Positions 8,178 to 16,354 of a stretch of DNA of 64,000 bases are shown piece after piece. Both the position numbers and the translations under genes were made by a program. The notes under the pieces were generated by a model. That model did not search any database. It had not been told where the DNA came from and saw only the letters and a list, made by a program, of their open reading frames with translations. The first letter of the stretch is position 1. Each line of letters starts with the position of its first letter. Origin of the DNA: Deltaproteobacteria bacterium (GTDB lineage: Bacteria > Desulfobacterota > Binatia > UTPRO1). The stretch spans positions 57,358-121,357 of the forward strand of contig JADLHM010000059.1 of the NCBI GenBank assembly GCA_020848745.1, written 5' to 3'.

Positions 8178-8492
8178 ATGGCGAGCCTCACGCTCTCTCG
8201 CACGGGCGTGCCCATTCGCCTCGGCGACGAACGTCGGGCGCACATCGTAGCGGGGCATCCCGAGCTTTCAGGAATGCGGCTCGCCGTCCTGCGCGCCGTC
8301 TCGACGGCCGATCGGGTCGTCGCGGCCACGGACGGCGCCGCGATGGCCATCCGCTACGTGGCGCCCCGAAAGACCCTCGTGGTAGTGTACCGCGAGCTCG
8401 GGACGACGGACGGGTTCGTGATCACGGCATTCCTGACGTCGCGGTTCCCCGCGCTCGAACGACGCGTACAGCTATGGCCCCGAACGAATTGA
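8178..8492 (+). CDS. Small toxin-like protein (BECR/DUF4258-type nuclease fold suspected)
   Basis: A 104-residue protein with the pattern ERRAHIVAGHPEL near the N-terminus, a central LVVVYRELG strand, and TDGFVITAFLTSR near the end. This resembles the small barnase-EndoU-ColicinE5/RelE-like families (DUF4258 and relatives), in which a His in the HIxxxHPEL helix and the C-terminal strand form the active site. It overlaps the next gene by 19 bp, a toxin-antitoxin-like arrangement. The family call is from pattern memory; activity is inferred. Confidence 0.55.
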   Translation: MASLTLSRTGVPIRLGDERRAHIVAGHPELSGMRLAVLRAVSTADRVVAATDGAAMAIRYVAPRKTLVVVYRELGTTDGFVITAFLTSRFPALERRVQLWPRTN

Positions 8493-8701
8493 ACGCCTAC
8501 CTCGATCTCGTTCCGCTGCTCGTGCGCTCGCCGCACGGTGTCTTCTCGTCCTCCTACGACGCCGAGGCGGACGTGCTCTACATCACGCTGAAAGACGGGG
8601 CCGGCGCGACGGACAGTCAGCTCACCGCGGACGACGTCGTCGTCCGTTACGAGGGCACAGAAGTCGTCGGGCTCACCGTGCTGCACGCCAGCAAACGCTG
8701 A
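8474..8701 (+). CDS. DUF2283 family protein, putative antitoxin partner
   Basis: A 75-residue protein with the DUF2283 signature: SSYDAEADVLYITLKDGAGATDSQL, then DDVVVRYEGTEVVGLTVLHASKR read as the standard strands. DUF2283 genes commonly sit directly next to small DUF4258-like genes, as here with a 19-bp overlap. I chose the ATG at 8474 because it gives the full domain. The role as antitoxin is inferred from the pairing only. Confidence 0.7.
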   Translation: MAPNELNAYLDLVPLLVRSPHGVFSSSYDAEADVLYITLKDGAGATDSQLTADDVVVRYEGTEVVGLTVLHASKR

Positions 8702-8746
8702 CCGCGTCTGCGCGATCGAAACGCCAGCGACGCAGGTGCCACCGGA

Positions 8747-9207
8747 ATGCGCTCTCGTGAGCTTCGCACCGCGCGCGGGTGCCGGAACGCGCTGCGCTAC
8801 GTGCTGCTGAACGCCCGCCGCCACGCCGCTCGGGCCGGCGCCGCGCTCACGGCCTCGGTCCGCCTCGATCCCGCGTCTTCCGCGCGCTGGTTCGACGGTC
8901 GGAAGCCGGAAACCCTCGTGACCTAGGAGTCTGCGCCACGGATCGCTTTCGGCTGCGAATCGCGATCCATCCGCGATCGACGGCGTCGCGCGACCCTCGG
9001 CGTATCGCACAGATACGCGGTCGGGTCGCGCTCCTTGTGCTCGCGGCGGCTCACGGTTCTCGCTCGAAACCGATCCGTGGCGCAGACTCCTAGCGCGCCC
9101 TGGACAGGCGGGCGGCCGCATCTCCGGTCGCCCGCGCGCGCACCTGGCTGCTCGCAATGGGCTGGCGCCGTTACGGTCTGCTCGACCCGAGCGACGTACC
9201 GGGCTGA
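8747..9207 (+). pseudogene. RAYT (REP-associated Y1 transposase) C-terminal remnant, split by a palindromic element
   Basis: Two coding pieces of a RAYT C-terminus flank a palindromic insertion. The left piece (to 8926) reads RNALRYVLLNARRHAARAG and DPASSARWFDGRK. The right piece (9094-9207) reads ARTWLLAMGWRRYGLLDPSD and ends VPG-stop. Both match the family's usual ending. The catalytic N-terminal part with the HUH motif and Tyr is absent, so the gene is dead. Removing 167 bp (the element minus one CTAG) joins the two halves in one frame, although a TAG stop remains at the junction. Confidence 0.7.
8923..9093. repeat. 171-bp palindromic element with 23-bp perfect terminal inverted repeats
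   Basis: The left arm 8923-8945 (begins CTAGGAGTCTGCGCCACG) is the exact reverse complement of the right arm 9071-9093. Pairing continues with few mismatches (TTTCG), and the centre has a second imperfect hairpin (GCGCGACCC... against ...GGGTCGCGC around a GCACAG loop, about 8991-9034). Both ends carry CTAG, a possible 4-bp target duplication. It has no ORF of its own, and looks like a MITE or REP/BIME-type element sitting in its likely transposase family. Confidence 0.75.
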
Positions 9208-9253
9208 GCACGCACCCCTACGCCGAAGACGATCTCGGCCGAGCGCAGCCCCC

Positions 9254-9844
9254 TCACCGCTCCGCCAGCGCCTGCGTCAGCGCGATCGCCCGCTCGCGGC
9301 TCATGAGGGGAAGGATCTCGCCGACCTGCTTCTCCTTCATGCGCCGGAAGATCGTGAGGACGGTCGGGGCATCGAGGCGGTCGAGGATCGGAGCGGCAGC
9401 CTCGGGCTTCATGGTGCCGTAGATCTTGGCGAGGGATTCGGCAGAGGCGTCGACGGCCTGGCTCGCGGCCTTGGCGCGCGCCGAGAGGCGCTTCTCGATC
9501 TCCTCGAGGCTCGCGACCTTGGCGACGACGTCCTTCTCGTAGCGCGCCAGGCGCTCCTCCTTGCTCGCGACCTCGCGCTCCCGGGCCTCGAGCTCGGACT
9601 GCCGCTTCTCGAGCGCTTCGAGGAGCGTGCGGACGTCGCCGCGCATGGTGAGGCTGCCGCTCGCGCCGCCGACCGCCGCGACCGCGGCGCCGCCGTCGGT
9701 CGTGGCGGTCGTCCCGCTCGCGAGCGCAGGGCCTTCGCTCTGCGCGAGGACGAGCAGCGCGAGCTTCCCGACGATCACCACGACCAACGCGGCGCGGAGC
9801 CCCCGTCCGCTCCGACCCCTTCCCTGCGCCTCAGACGGCTTCAT
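9254..9844 (-). CDS. MotE-like flagellar protein (MgtE-N-like domain)
   Basis: A 196-residue protein with one membrane helix (about residues 18-36), a coiled coil (about residues 70-125, LEKRQSELEAREREVASKEE), and a C-terminal MgtE intracellular-N-like helical domain (AKIYGTMKPEAAAPILDRLD, IFRRMKEKQVGEILPLMS). Such proteins follow fliJ in many alpha- and deltaproteobacterial flagellar operons. MotE of Sinorhizobium is a periplasmic chaperone for MotC; whether this homologue does the same is unknown. It overlaps fliJ by 14 bp and is the last gene of the flgB operon here. Confidence 0.75.
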   Translation of the reverse strand: MKPSEAQGRGRSGRGLRAALVVVIVGKLALLVLAQSEGPALASGTTATTDGGAAVAAVGGASGSLTMRGDVRTLLEALEKRQSELEAREREVASKEERLARYEKDVVAKVASLEEIEKRLSARAKAASQAVDASAESLAKIYGTMKPEAAAPILDRLDAPTVLTIFRRMKEKQVGEILPLMSRERAIALTQALAER

Positions 9845-10295
9845 GACCTTGCTCCTTCCGGCGGCGGTGACGGTCGACGGCGACCTCGTCGAGGGCGCGC
9901 TCCAGCGCGCGCGCCTCCTCCTCGAGGACGCGTTGGCGATGCACCGCTTCGAGCCGGACGTACTTCTCCTCCTCTTGGCGGGCGCGCAGCAGCTCGGCGC
10001 GCTTCACCTCGAGGGCCCGACCGAGCCGCGCGATCTCCTCCGCCTGGGCGGCCTCGGCCGCCGCGAGGGCCGCATCGTACGCCCGCCCGACCTGCAGTGT
10101 TTCCGGCGTGAGCAATCCGGCGCGGGCGGCCTCTGCCTCCTCCTCGCCGCGCCGCTCGCGCTCGGCGAGGATCCGCATGGCCTCCCGCCGCGCCGCCCCG
10201 AGCCGGGCCGCGAGCGCCTCCGCCTCGTGACCGCGCAGGCGCCGCATCTGCTCGCGCAGACGGAGCACGCGCGCCAGTCGGAACGACGCCCCCAT
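9831..10295 (-). CDS. fliJ: FliJ, flagellar export chaperone
   Basis: A 154-residue, almost entirely coiled-coil protein (MGASFRLARVLRLREQMRRL start, then long Glu/Arg/Ala heptads). FliJ couples the FliI ATPase ring to FlhA. Composition, length and position between fliI and the MotE-like gene fit FliJ. It is 20 bp downstream of fliI and overlaps the next gene by 14 bp. Confidence 0.88.
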   Translation of the reverse strand: MGASFRLARVLRLREQMRRLRGHEAEALAARLGAARREAMRILAERERRGEEEAEAARAGLLTPETLQVGRAYDAALAAAEAAQAEEIARLGRALEVKRAELLRARQEEEKYVRLEAVHRQRVLEEEARALERALDEVAVDRHRRRKEQGHEAV

Positions 10296-10315
10296 TCACC
10301 CGCCCTCCGCGCGCA

Positions 10316-11695
10316 TCAGCAGCCCGCGAGCGCGGCGAGCGCCGCCGCGCCTTCCTCGAGCGTGCTCTGCTCGGTCAGCCCCTGGCGGAGGAAGGTCTGG
10401 ATCGCATCCATCTTCGCCACCGCCTCGTCGATCCGCGGATTGCTGCCGGCGGTGTAGGCGCCGATGTTGATGAGGTCCTCGGCGTCCCGATGGGTGGCGA
10501 GCCAGCCGCGCACCTTGGCGGCGCGCTTCAGGTGGGCCTCGGGAACGATGTCGTTCATGAGCCGCGAAATGCTGCGCAGCACGTCGACCGCCGGGTAGTG
10601 GCCCTGATTCGCGAGCGCGCGCGACAGCACGACGTGCCCGTCGAGCAGGCTCCGCGCCGTATCGGCGACCGGCTCGTTCATGTCGTCGCCTTCGACCAGG
10701 ACCGTATACAGGCCGGTGATGGCGCCCCGGACACAGGTGCCCGCGCGCTCGAGCAACCTCGGCAGGATCGCGAACACCGACGGGGTATAGCCGCGCGCCG
10801 ACGGCGGCTCGCCGATCGACAGGCCGACCTCGCGCTGCGCCATCGCGAGCCGCGTCAGCGAGTCCATCATCAGCATCACATCGAGGCCGGCGTCGCGGAA
10901 ATATTCGGCGATCGCCGTAGCGAGGAACGCGCCGCGGATGCGGACGAGCGGCGGCTGGTCGGACGTCGCGACGACGACCACCGAGCGCGCGAGCCCCTCC
11001 GCCCCGAGGTCGCGCTCGATGAACTCGCGCACCTCGCGGCCGCGCTCGCCGATCAGCGCGATGACGTTCACCTGGGCGCGCGTCGAGCGCGCGATCATGC
11101 CGAGCAGCGCGCTCTTGCCAACCCCCGAGCCGGCGAAGATGCCGAGCCGCTGGCCGCGTCCGCAGGTGAGCAGCGTATTCATCGCGCGCACACCGAGGTC
11201 GAGCGGCTCGCGGATCGGCGGGCGCTCGAGCGGATTGATGTGCGGACCGTAGAGGGCGACCTCGCGCTCGACCGCGATCGGTCCGTCGCCGTCGAGCGGC
11301 GCCCCGAGGCCGTCGAGGACCCGGCCGCGGAGCCCCGGTCCGACGCCGATCATCGGTCGCTCGCGCGCCACGACGATCCGGTTCCCCGGCTCGATGCCGC
11401 TCACCTCGCCGAGCGGCATGAGAAGGACGCGGTTCTGTCGGAAGCCCACGACCTCGGCCGCAATCGCCGCGCCGCCGTCGCGGCGCTCGATCTGGCAGAC
11501 GCCGCCGATCGGGAGGCCCGGTCCGGTGCCTTCGATCACGAGCCCGATGACGTCGGTCACCCGTCCGCTCACGCGCACCGGGTTCACGTGCCGCAGCTGC
11601 TCGACCGCGTGCGCGAGGTGGCGCGCGATCGCACCGCTTCGGTCGGCGACCTCGTCGAGGCCCGCCGCCGCGTCGCCGCGCTCGAGCGTCGCCAC
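10316..11695 (-). CDS. fliI: FliI, flagellum-specific ATPase
   Basis: A 459-residue ATPase of the type III export system. Walker A is FAGSGVGKSALLG (about residue 185), followed by VIALIGERGREVREFIE, and Walker B at DVMLMMDSLTRLAMAQREVG. The FliI/YscN-specific GEPPSARGYTPSVFA segment is present. A C-terminal helical part follows. ATG at 11695 is immediately adjacent to the fliH stop. Full length for the family. Confidence 0.96.
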   Translation of the reverse strand: MATLERGDAAAGLDEVADRSGAIARHLAHAVEQLRHVNPVRVSGRVTDVIGLVIEGTGPGLPIGGVCQIERRDGGAAIAAEVVGFRQNRVLLMPLGEVSGIEPGNRIVVARERPMIGVGPGLRGRVLDGLGAPLDGDGPIAVEREVALYGPHINPLERPPIREPLDLGVRAMNTLLTCGRGQRLGIFAGSGVGKSALLGMIARSTRAQVNVIALIGERGREVREFIERDLGAEGLARSVVVVATSDQPPLVRIRGAFLATAIAEYFRDAGLDVMLMMDSLTRLAMAQREVGLSIGEPPSARGYTPSVFAILPRLLERAGTCVRGAITGLYTVLVEGDDMNEPVADTARSLLDGHVVLSRALANQGHYPAVDVLRSISRLMNDIVPEAHLKRAAKVRGWLATHRDAEDLINIGAYTAGSNPRIDEAVAKMDAIQTFLRQGLTEQSTLEEGAAALAALAGC

Positions 11696-12385
11696 TCAGC
11701 CCGCCTGCGTCAGCGCCGCGCGGATGGCGCCGATCTGGCTGTCGACGCCGAGGTCGAGGTCGCCGAACCGGCTCTCGAGGATGCAGCCGTTCTCGGTGAG
11801 CGCGGCGTCCTCGACGAGCTCCAGCTCCTTCACGTCCTCGAGCATCGGACGCAGCGTCGGCAGCCGTTCGACGAGGAACTTGTGCAGCACCGTGCCGACG
11901 CGGATGCGGATCTTCTCGCGATCGAGCGCGTGCCGCACCGCCTCGCGGATCATCCCGAGCCAGTGCTCGGGGTTCTCGGCGAGCTCGCGCTGCACGACCT
12001 TGCGGGCGATGCCGAGGGCGAGTGCCAGGAGCTCGTTCTGGTATCGTTCGAGCAGGCTCGCACGGAAGCGCTCGAGCTCCATGACGGCGCGGGCAAAGGT
12101 CTCGCCCTCGGCGACGAGCTCGCGGGTCGCGGCTTCGCGGCCGGCCGCGAAGCCGTCGGCGTACGCAGCCTCGGCCGCCTGCTGCGCCTCGTCGACCGCC
12201 GGCTCGCCGGCGACGTCGGCCGGCGCGGTCGTGGCCGCGGCCGGCGGATCGCCCCCGCCGAAGTCGCGAAACGGACTCGTCTCCGCCAGGCGCGAGCCGA
12301 GCGTCACCTTGCCGAGCGCGCCGAGGGGCGACGATGCGCCGGTCGGCGCCGCGGCCGCGGGCTTCAGTCGCTCAAACGAGGACAT
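11696..12385 (-). CDS. fliH: FliH, flagellar export ATPase regulator
   Basis: A 229-residue partner and negative regulator of FliI. The N-terminus is Ala/Pro/Gly-rich. The middle has the Ala-rich helix (AYADGFAAGREAATRELVAEGETFARAVMEL split over several turns), then the conserved C-terminal HrpE/FliH-like part (LALALGIARKVVQRELAENPE, RIRVGTVLHKFLVERL, RFGDLDLGVDSQIGAIRAAL). It overlaps fliG by 14 bp and abuts fliI. Confidence 0.88.
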   Translation of the reverse strand: MSSFERLKPAAAAPTGASSPLGALGKVTLGSRLAETSPFRDFGGGDPPAAATTAPADVAGEPAVDEAQQAAEAAYADGFAAGREAATRELVAEGETFARAVMELERFRASLLERYQNELLALALGIARKVVQRELAENPEHWLGMIREAVRHALDREKIRIRVGTVLHKFLVERLPTLRPMLEDVKELELVEDAALTENGCILESRFGDLDLGVDSQIGAIRAALTQAG

Positions 12386-13406
12386 CGTCCGACCCTCCGC
12401 CGGCGACCACGAGCTTGCCGTCCGCCTCGAGGTCGCGCACCGCGGCGACGATGCGTTGCTGCGCCGCCTCGACGTCCTTCAGGCGCGCCGGCCCCGACGA
12501 GCTCAGGTCCTCGCGCAGGATCTCGGCCGCGCGGCTCGAGACGTTGGCGAAGATCTTCTCCGAGAGCGCCGGGCTCGCCGTCTTGAGCGCCAGCAGCAGG
12601 TCCTCGCGCGCGACCTCCTTCAGCAGGGTCTGCATGCTGCGGTTGTCGAACTGCAGGCAGTCCTCGAACGTGAAGAGCATCGCGCGGATCGAGCCGGCGA
12701 GCTCGGGATCGCGCTGCTCGAGGTCCTCGAAGATCCGGCCTTCGGTCGCCTTGTCGGCGTGCTTCATCATGTCGGCGACGACCTTCGGCCCGCCCGCCGC
12801 CTTGCCGGCCTCGCGCGCGAGGCCCTTCACCTGGTCGCGCAGGATCGCGCCGACCTCCTGCACCACCGAGGGCGGGATCGCGGCGTCGAGGCGTGCGAGC
12901 CGCTCCACCAGCTCCGTCTGGAGCGCCTCCGGAAGCCCGCGCAGCACGAGCATCGCCTGCGACGGCGCCATGTGCGCGAGGATGAGGGTCGCGATCTGCG
13001 GGTGCTCGGTCTCAAGCAGCCGCGCCAGGCCGTCCGCCGGGACGCCGTCGAGCGCGCGCGCCAGGCCGCTCGACTCGCCGGTCGGCAACTGATCGAGCTC
13101 GGCCAGGATCTCGTCGCGGTTTCCGGCCATCGACGGTTCGCCGTTCGCGAGCGTCTGGTTCACCAGCGAGCGCGCGAAGAGCAGTCCGTCCACGCGCAGA
13201 CCCCGCGAGCCGCTGACGCGTTTGCGGTAGTCCTGCTCGACCGCGCGGAGGTGCTCGGCCGGCACCGTCCGCATGCGGGCGAGCGCCTTCGTCACGGCGC
13301 GCACCTCGCCGTCCTCCAGATGACGGAAGACCTCGGCCGCCACCTCCTCGCCGAGGGAGAGCAGCAGCACGGCGGCTTTCTCGACGCCCGCGAGCTCGTC
13401 GGCCAT
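12372..13406 (-). CDS. fliG: FliG, flagellar motor switch protein
   Basis: A 344-residue rotor protein. The N-terminal domain (ELAGVEKAAVLLLSLGEEVAAEVF) binds FliF. The middle domain carries EHPQIATLILAHM. The C-terminal torque domain includes MFTFEDCLQFDNRSMQTLLKEV in shortened parts and LASELARE-like charged helices (SEKIFANVSSRAAEILREDL). Length is normal (about 330-345). A 46-bp gap separates it from fliF. Confidence 0.96.
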   Translation of the reverse strand: MADELAGVEKAAVLLLSLGEEVAAEVFRHLEDGEVRAVTKALARMRTVPAEHLRAVEQDYRKRVSGSRGLRVDGLLFARSLVNQTLANGEPSMAGNRDEILAELDQLPTGESSGLARALDGVPADGLARLLETEHPQIATLILAHMAPSQAMLVLRGLPEALQTELVERLARLDAAIPPSVVQEVGAILRDQVKGLAREAGKAAGGPKVVADMMKHADKATEGRIFEDLEQRDPELAGSIRAMLFTFEDCLQFDNRSMQTLLKEVAREDLLLALKTASPALSEKIFANVSSRAAEILREDLSSSGPARLKDVEAAQQRIVAAVRDLEADGKLVVAGGGSDDVLV

Positions 13407-13452
13407 CGCTAGCGACGCTCCCGCAGCGCGGCGTCGTCAGCGAGCGCGTCGC

Positions 13453-14997
13453 TCATTTCTGCGCCAGCCACTGGCGGATGACTTCCGCCGTGTGCTCGGG
13501 GTTCTGCTGCGCCATCTGCAGCATGCCGGCCGGCACCGGGAGATCGGCGCCCGCCGTGGCGACGCTCGCGCGCGCGGTCGGAGGCGGAATGTACGGCATC
13601 TCGGCAGCGACCGGGGCGCGGTTCGCCATCGCAAGCAGGAACGGCCGGACGACCGTCATCAGCACCACCAGCGCGACGACGATACCGGCGAGCCGCCACA
13701 AGACCTCGGAGAACTGCCCGACCTTCGCGAGCATCCCCGGGGCCTCCGGCGCTTCGACGGCGGCCGCCGCCTGGAACGGCGCGCTCGCAACCTCGATCTG
13801 GTCGCCGCGCTCCTCGTTGAAGCCGACGGCGCGCTTGATGAGCTCGCGATAGCGGTCGATCTCCTCCTGGGGCCGCGGCACGAACGTCCGGGCGTCGCCC
13901 TCGCCCGTCCACGTGCCGTCGACGAGCACGGCGACCGAGAGCTTCCGCACGGCGCCCATCTGCTCGATGCGCCGGCTCACGACCTTGCTGATCTCGTAGT
14001 TGAGATTGGTGTCTTCGCGCTCCGAGGTCGGCCCGCTCGTCGCGGCGGCGGGCGCGTTGGTGAGGTCGTCGGTCGCCGCGCCGCTCCCGCCCCCCTGCGC
14101 GCTCGTCTCCTTGGAACGCTTCTCGTTGCGGACGGCCACGCGGTCGGGATCGAAGCTCTCCTCGGTCTTCTCGACCTGCGCCAGGTCGAGCGCCACGGTG
14201 ACGCGCGCGAGCGCGTGCCCGGGGCCGAGCACCCGCGCCAGCATGCTCTCGATGCTCTCGGTGTAGCCCTGCTCCAGCTCGCGCTGGAACGTCATCAGCC
14301 CCTTGCCCGGGCTGCGGGTGTCCTGCTCCGTCTGGTCCCGGGTCAGCACCTGGCCGTTCACGTCGACGACCGTCACGTCGTTCGGGCGCAGACCCTCGAC
14401 GCTCGCCGCGACGAGGTGCACCACGCCCGCGATCTGCTCGGGCGCGAGCACCCGCCCCGAGCGCAGCTTCAGCACGACCGAGGCCGAGGGCCGCCGCTCT
14501 TCCGAAACGAAGAGCGAACGCTCCGGCATCGCGAGGTGCACGCGCGCCGACTCGACCGTGTCGAGCTCGGCGATCGAGCGCGCCAGCTCCCCCTGGAGCG
14601 CGCGCTGGTAGTTCAGGCGCTGCACGAAGTCGGTCATGCCGAGCGTCTGCTTGTCGAAGATCTCGAAGCCGACGCCGCCGCCCTGCGGGATGCCGCGGCC
14701 GGCGAGCGCCATGCGGGTCTCGTAGAGCCGCCCCGCGGCGACCTCGATGTTCCCGCCGTTGTCGCTCACCCGGTACGGGATCTTCTCGGTCTTGAGGTAT
14801 TCGATGACGGCGGCCGCGTCGGAGCCGCCGAGCCCGCTGTAGAGCACCCGGTACTGCGGCTGCTGCACCCACCAGGCGAGGGCGCCCGTGCCGACCAGGA
14901 TGCCGACCGTCATCCCCACGAACGTGAGCCGCCGCGCCGGCGGCAAGCCGAGGAAGAAGTTCTTGAGCTGCTCCAGCAGTCCGTTCAGCCGATCCAT
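13453..14997 (-). CDS. fliF: FliF, flagellar MS-ring protein
   Basis: A 514-residue MS-ring subunit. It has an N-terminal membrane helix (about residues 23-45), RBM domains including YRVLYSGLGGSDAAAVIEYL and the GGVGFEIFDKQTLGMTDFVQ hallmark, a serine/threonine-rich linker at about 300-320, a second membrane helix at about 437-458, and a short C-terminal tail that meets FliG (NPEHTAEVIRQWL). Length is at the low end for FliF. It is 22 bp downstream of fliE. Confidence 0.96.
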   Translation of the reverse strand: MDRLNGLLEQLKNFFLGLPPARRLTFVGMTVGILVGTGALAWWVQQPQYRVLYSGLGGSDAAAVIEYLKTEKIPYRVSDNGGNIEVAAGRLYETRMALAGRGIPQGGGVGFEIFDKQTLGMTDFVQRLNYQRALQGELARSIAELDTVESARVHLAMPERSLFVSEERRPSASVVLKLRSGRVLAPEQIAGVVHLVAASVEGLRPNDVTVVDVNGQVLTRDQTEQDTRSPGKGLMTFQRELEQGYTESIESMLARVLGPGHALARVTVALDLAQVEKTEESFDPDRVAVRNEKRSKETSAQGGGSGAATDDLTNAPAAATSGPTSEREDTNLNYEISKVVSRRIEQMGAVRKLSVAVLVDGTWTGEGDARTFVPRPQEEIDRYRELIKRAVGFNEERGDQIEVASAPFQAAAAVEAPEAPGMLAKVGQFSEVLWRLAGIVVALVVLMTVVRPFLLAMANRAPVAAEMPYIPPPTARASVATAGADLPVPAGMLQMAQQNPEHTAEVIRQWLAQK

Positions 14998-15019
14998 GCG
15001 CCCGCCTCAGCCCCTCTCG

Positions 15020-15331
15020 TCAGACCTGCATCCGGAGGATTTCCTGGTACGCCTCGACGATCTTGTTGCGGACCTGCATCATCATCCGGAACGAGACGTC
15101 GGCCTGCTCCATCGCGATCATCGTCTCGTGCAGGCTCACCTTCTCGCCGGTCGCGAGCGCGGTGATGGCGGCGTCGGCCTTCTGCTGCATGGCGTTCACC
15201 TCGGTGAGCGACCTCTTCAGCACGGACGCGAACGAGCCCTCGCCGTCCTTGGCCGCACCGGTCTTGCCCGTCGGCTCGGGACCGCCGAGCCCGGCGATGC
15301 CCGGAACGTTCGTGATGTCCTTGATCTCCAT
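15020..15331 (-). CDS. fliE: FliE, MS ring-rod junction protein
   Basis: A 103-residue protein with the FliE C-terminal core (SFASVLKRSLTEVNAMQQKA, LHETMIAMEQADVSFRMMMQ, VRNKIVEAYQEILRMQV). FliE joins the MS ring to the proximal rod and is an early export substrate. Normal length, lying between flgC and fliF. Confidence 0.95.
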   Translation of the reverse strand: MEIKDITNVPGIAGLGGPEPTGKTGAAKDGEGSFASVLKRSLTEVNAMQQKADAAITALATGEKVSLHETMIAMEQADVSFRMMMQVRNKIVEAYQEILRMQV

Positions 15332-15349
15332 CGTGGTCCTCGCGCGCGA

Positions 15350-15775
15350 TTACCGGCCGATCGAAAGCGCGGCCTCGAGCACGCGCTTGGTGGCGTTCAC
15401 CGCTGCGACGTTGGCCTCGTATGCGCGCGTCGCCGTCATGAGATCGACCATCTCGGTGATCGGATTGACGTTCGGGTACGCGACGTAGCCCTTGGCGTCG
15501 GCGTCCGGGTGGCCCGGATCGAACACGACGCGCGGGGGCGCGTCGTCCGACTCGACCCGCGCGACGCGGACGGCGCCGCCCGGCTGCGCCCCGAGCACGT
15601 CGTCGAACGTGCCGCCCGGCATGGCTTCCAGCACCACGTCGCGGCGCTTGTAGGGACCGCCTTCGGGCGTGCGCGTGCTCTGGGCGTTCGCCAGGTTCGC
15701 GGCGATGACGTCCATGCGCAGGCGCTGGGCCTGGAGCGCGCTCGAGCTGATCGCGAGGGTCGCGCCGACGTCCAT
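15350..15775 (-). CDS. flgC: FlgC, proximal rod protein
   Basis: A 141-residue rod subunit with SSSALQAQRLRMDVIAANLA and NAQSTRTPEGGPYKRRDVVL, then GYVAYPNVNPITEMVDLMTA and YEANVAAVNATKRVLEAAL. I take the ATG at 15775, which overlaps the flgB stop by one base (TGATG) and has GGAGG 6 bases upstream. A GTG one codon earlier (15778) is possible. Confidence 0.94.
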   Translation of the reverse strand: MDVGATLAISSSALQAQRLRMDVIAANLANAQSTRTPEGGPYKRRDVVLEAMPGGTFDDVLGAQPGGAVRVARVESDDAPPRVVFDPGHPDADAKGYVAYPNVNPITEMVDLMTATRAYEANVAAVNATKRVLEAALSIGR

Positions 15776-16164
15776 CACTTGCCTCCCTCGATGACGCGCT
15801 TCAGTCCCGCGTAGCGGTCGGACAGGATCTGCGTCAGCGCCTGGATCTTGAACACGTTCTCCGAGAGGCGCCCGACCTGCACGTCGAGCGCCACCGAGTT
15901 GCCGTCGGGCTTGAGCACCGCGTCGCGATCCACCGCCGGCTCGATCCGCGGCGGCTCGGGCGGCGCCTTCGCGCCCTCCGGCGTCTTGCTGCCGGGCTCG
16001 GGCGGCGCGAGCGCGGCGGCCAGCTGGTCGGCGAACTGGAGCTCGCGGGCCCGATAGCCCGGAGTCTCCGAGTTGGCGATGTTCTCGGCGAGGACCTGAT
16101 GGCGAGCCTGGTAGAGATCCAGGGCAGCGCCGAGTCCTTCCGTCAACGGTCCGAAGAGCTGCAT
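15775..16164 (-). CDS. flgB: FlgB, proximal rod protein
   Basis: A 129-residue rod protein. It starts with LFGPLTEGLGAALDLYQARHQVLAENIANSETPGYRARE-type residues (seen in order), carries a Pro-rich middle, and ends with VQVGRLSENVFKIQALTQILSDRYAGLKRVIEG in short blocks. It is the first gene of the flgB-flgC-fliE-fliF-fliG-fliH-fliI-fliJ-motE-like operon. AGGGAG lies about 10 bases before the ATG at 16164. Confidence 0.93.
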   Translation of the reverse strand: MQLFGPLTEGLGAALDLYQARHQVLAENIANSETPGYRARELQFADQLAAALAPPEPGSKTPEGAKAPPEPPRIEPAVDRDAVLKPDGNSVALDVQVGRLSENVFKIQALTQILSDRYAGLKRVIEGGK

Positions 16165-16191
16165 GACGATGTCTCCCTGGAGTGTGCGCGC

Positions 16192-16207
16192 AGCAAGCCG
16201 CGTTCCA
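16192..16207 (-). promoter_or_regulatory. Sigma-54 promoter of the flgB operon
   Basis: Minus strand TGGAACG-CGGC-TTGCT, one mismatch to TGGCACG-N4-TTGCW. The predicted start is near 16181, giving a 17-base leader that just includes the AGGGAG site of flgB. Confidence 0.75.
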
Positions 16208-16281
16208 GCGCGCTTCGCATGGCGGGCCGCTCGAATCCGCGCGCCGGCCGGCGCTTCGCGCCGCGCCGGCCCCCCGCAGGC

Positions 16282-16327
16282 GTCAGATCCCTGACCGGCA
16301 GAATCTGCCGCCCGCCAGATTCGTGGC
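16282..16327. promoter_or_regulatory. Cluster of three activator-binding dyads upstream of flgB
   Basis: Three adjacent dyads stand 75-120 bp upstream of the -24 element: GTCAGATCCCTGAC (16282-16295), GGCAGAATCTGCC (16297-16309) and GCCAGATTCGTGGC (16314-16327). This is typical geometry for an NtrC-family enhancer. The putative cognate regulator is encoded immediately upstream (16355-17704). Confidence 0.55.
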
Positions 16328-16354
16328 CGCGCGGGCGGGATCTGGCACGGACGC

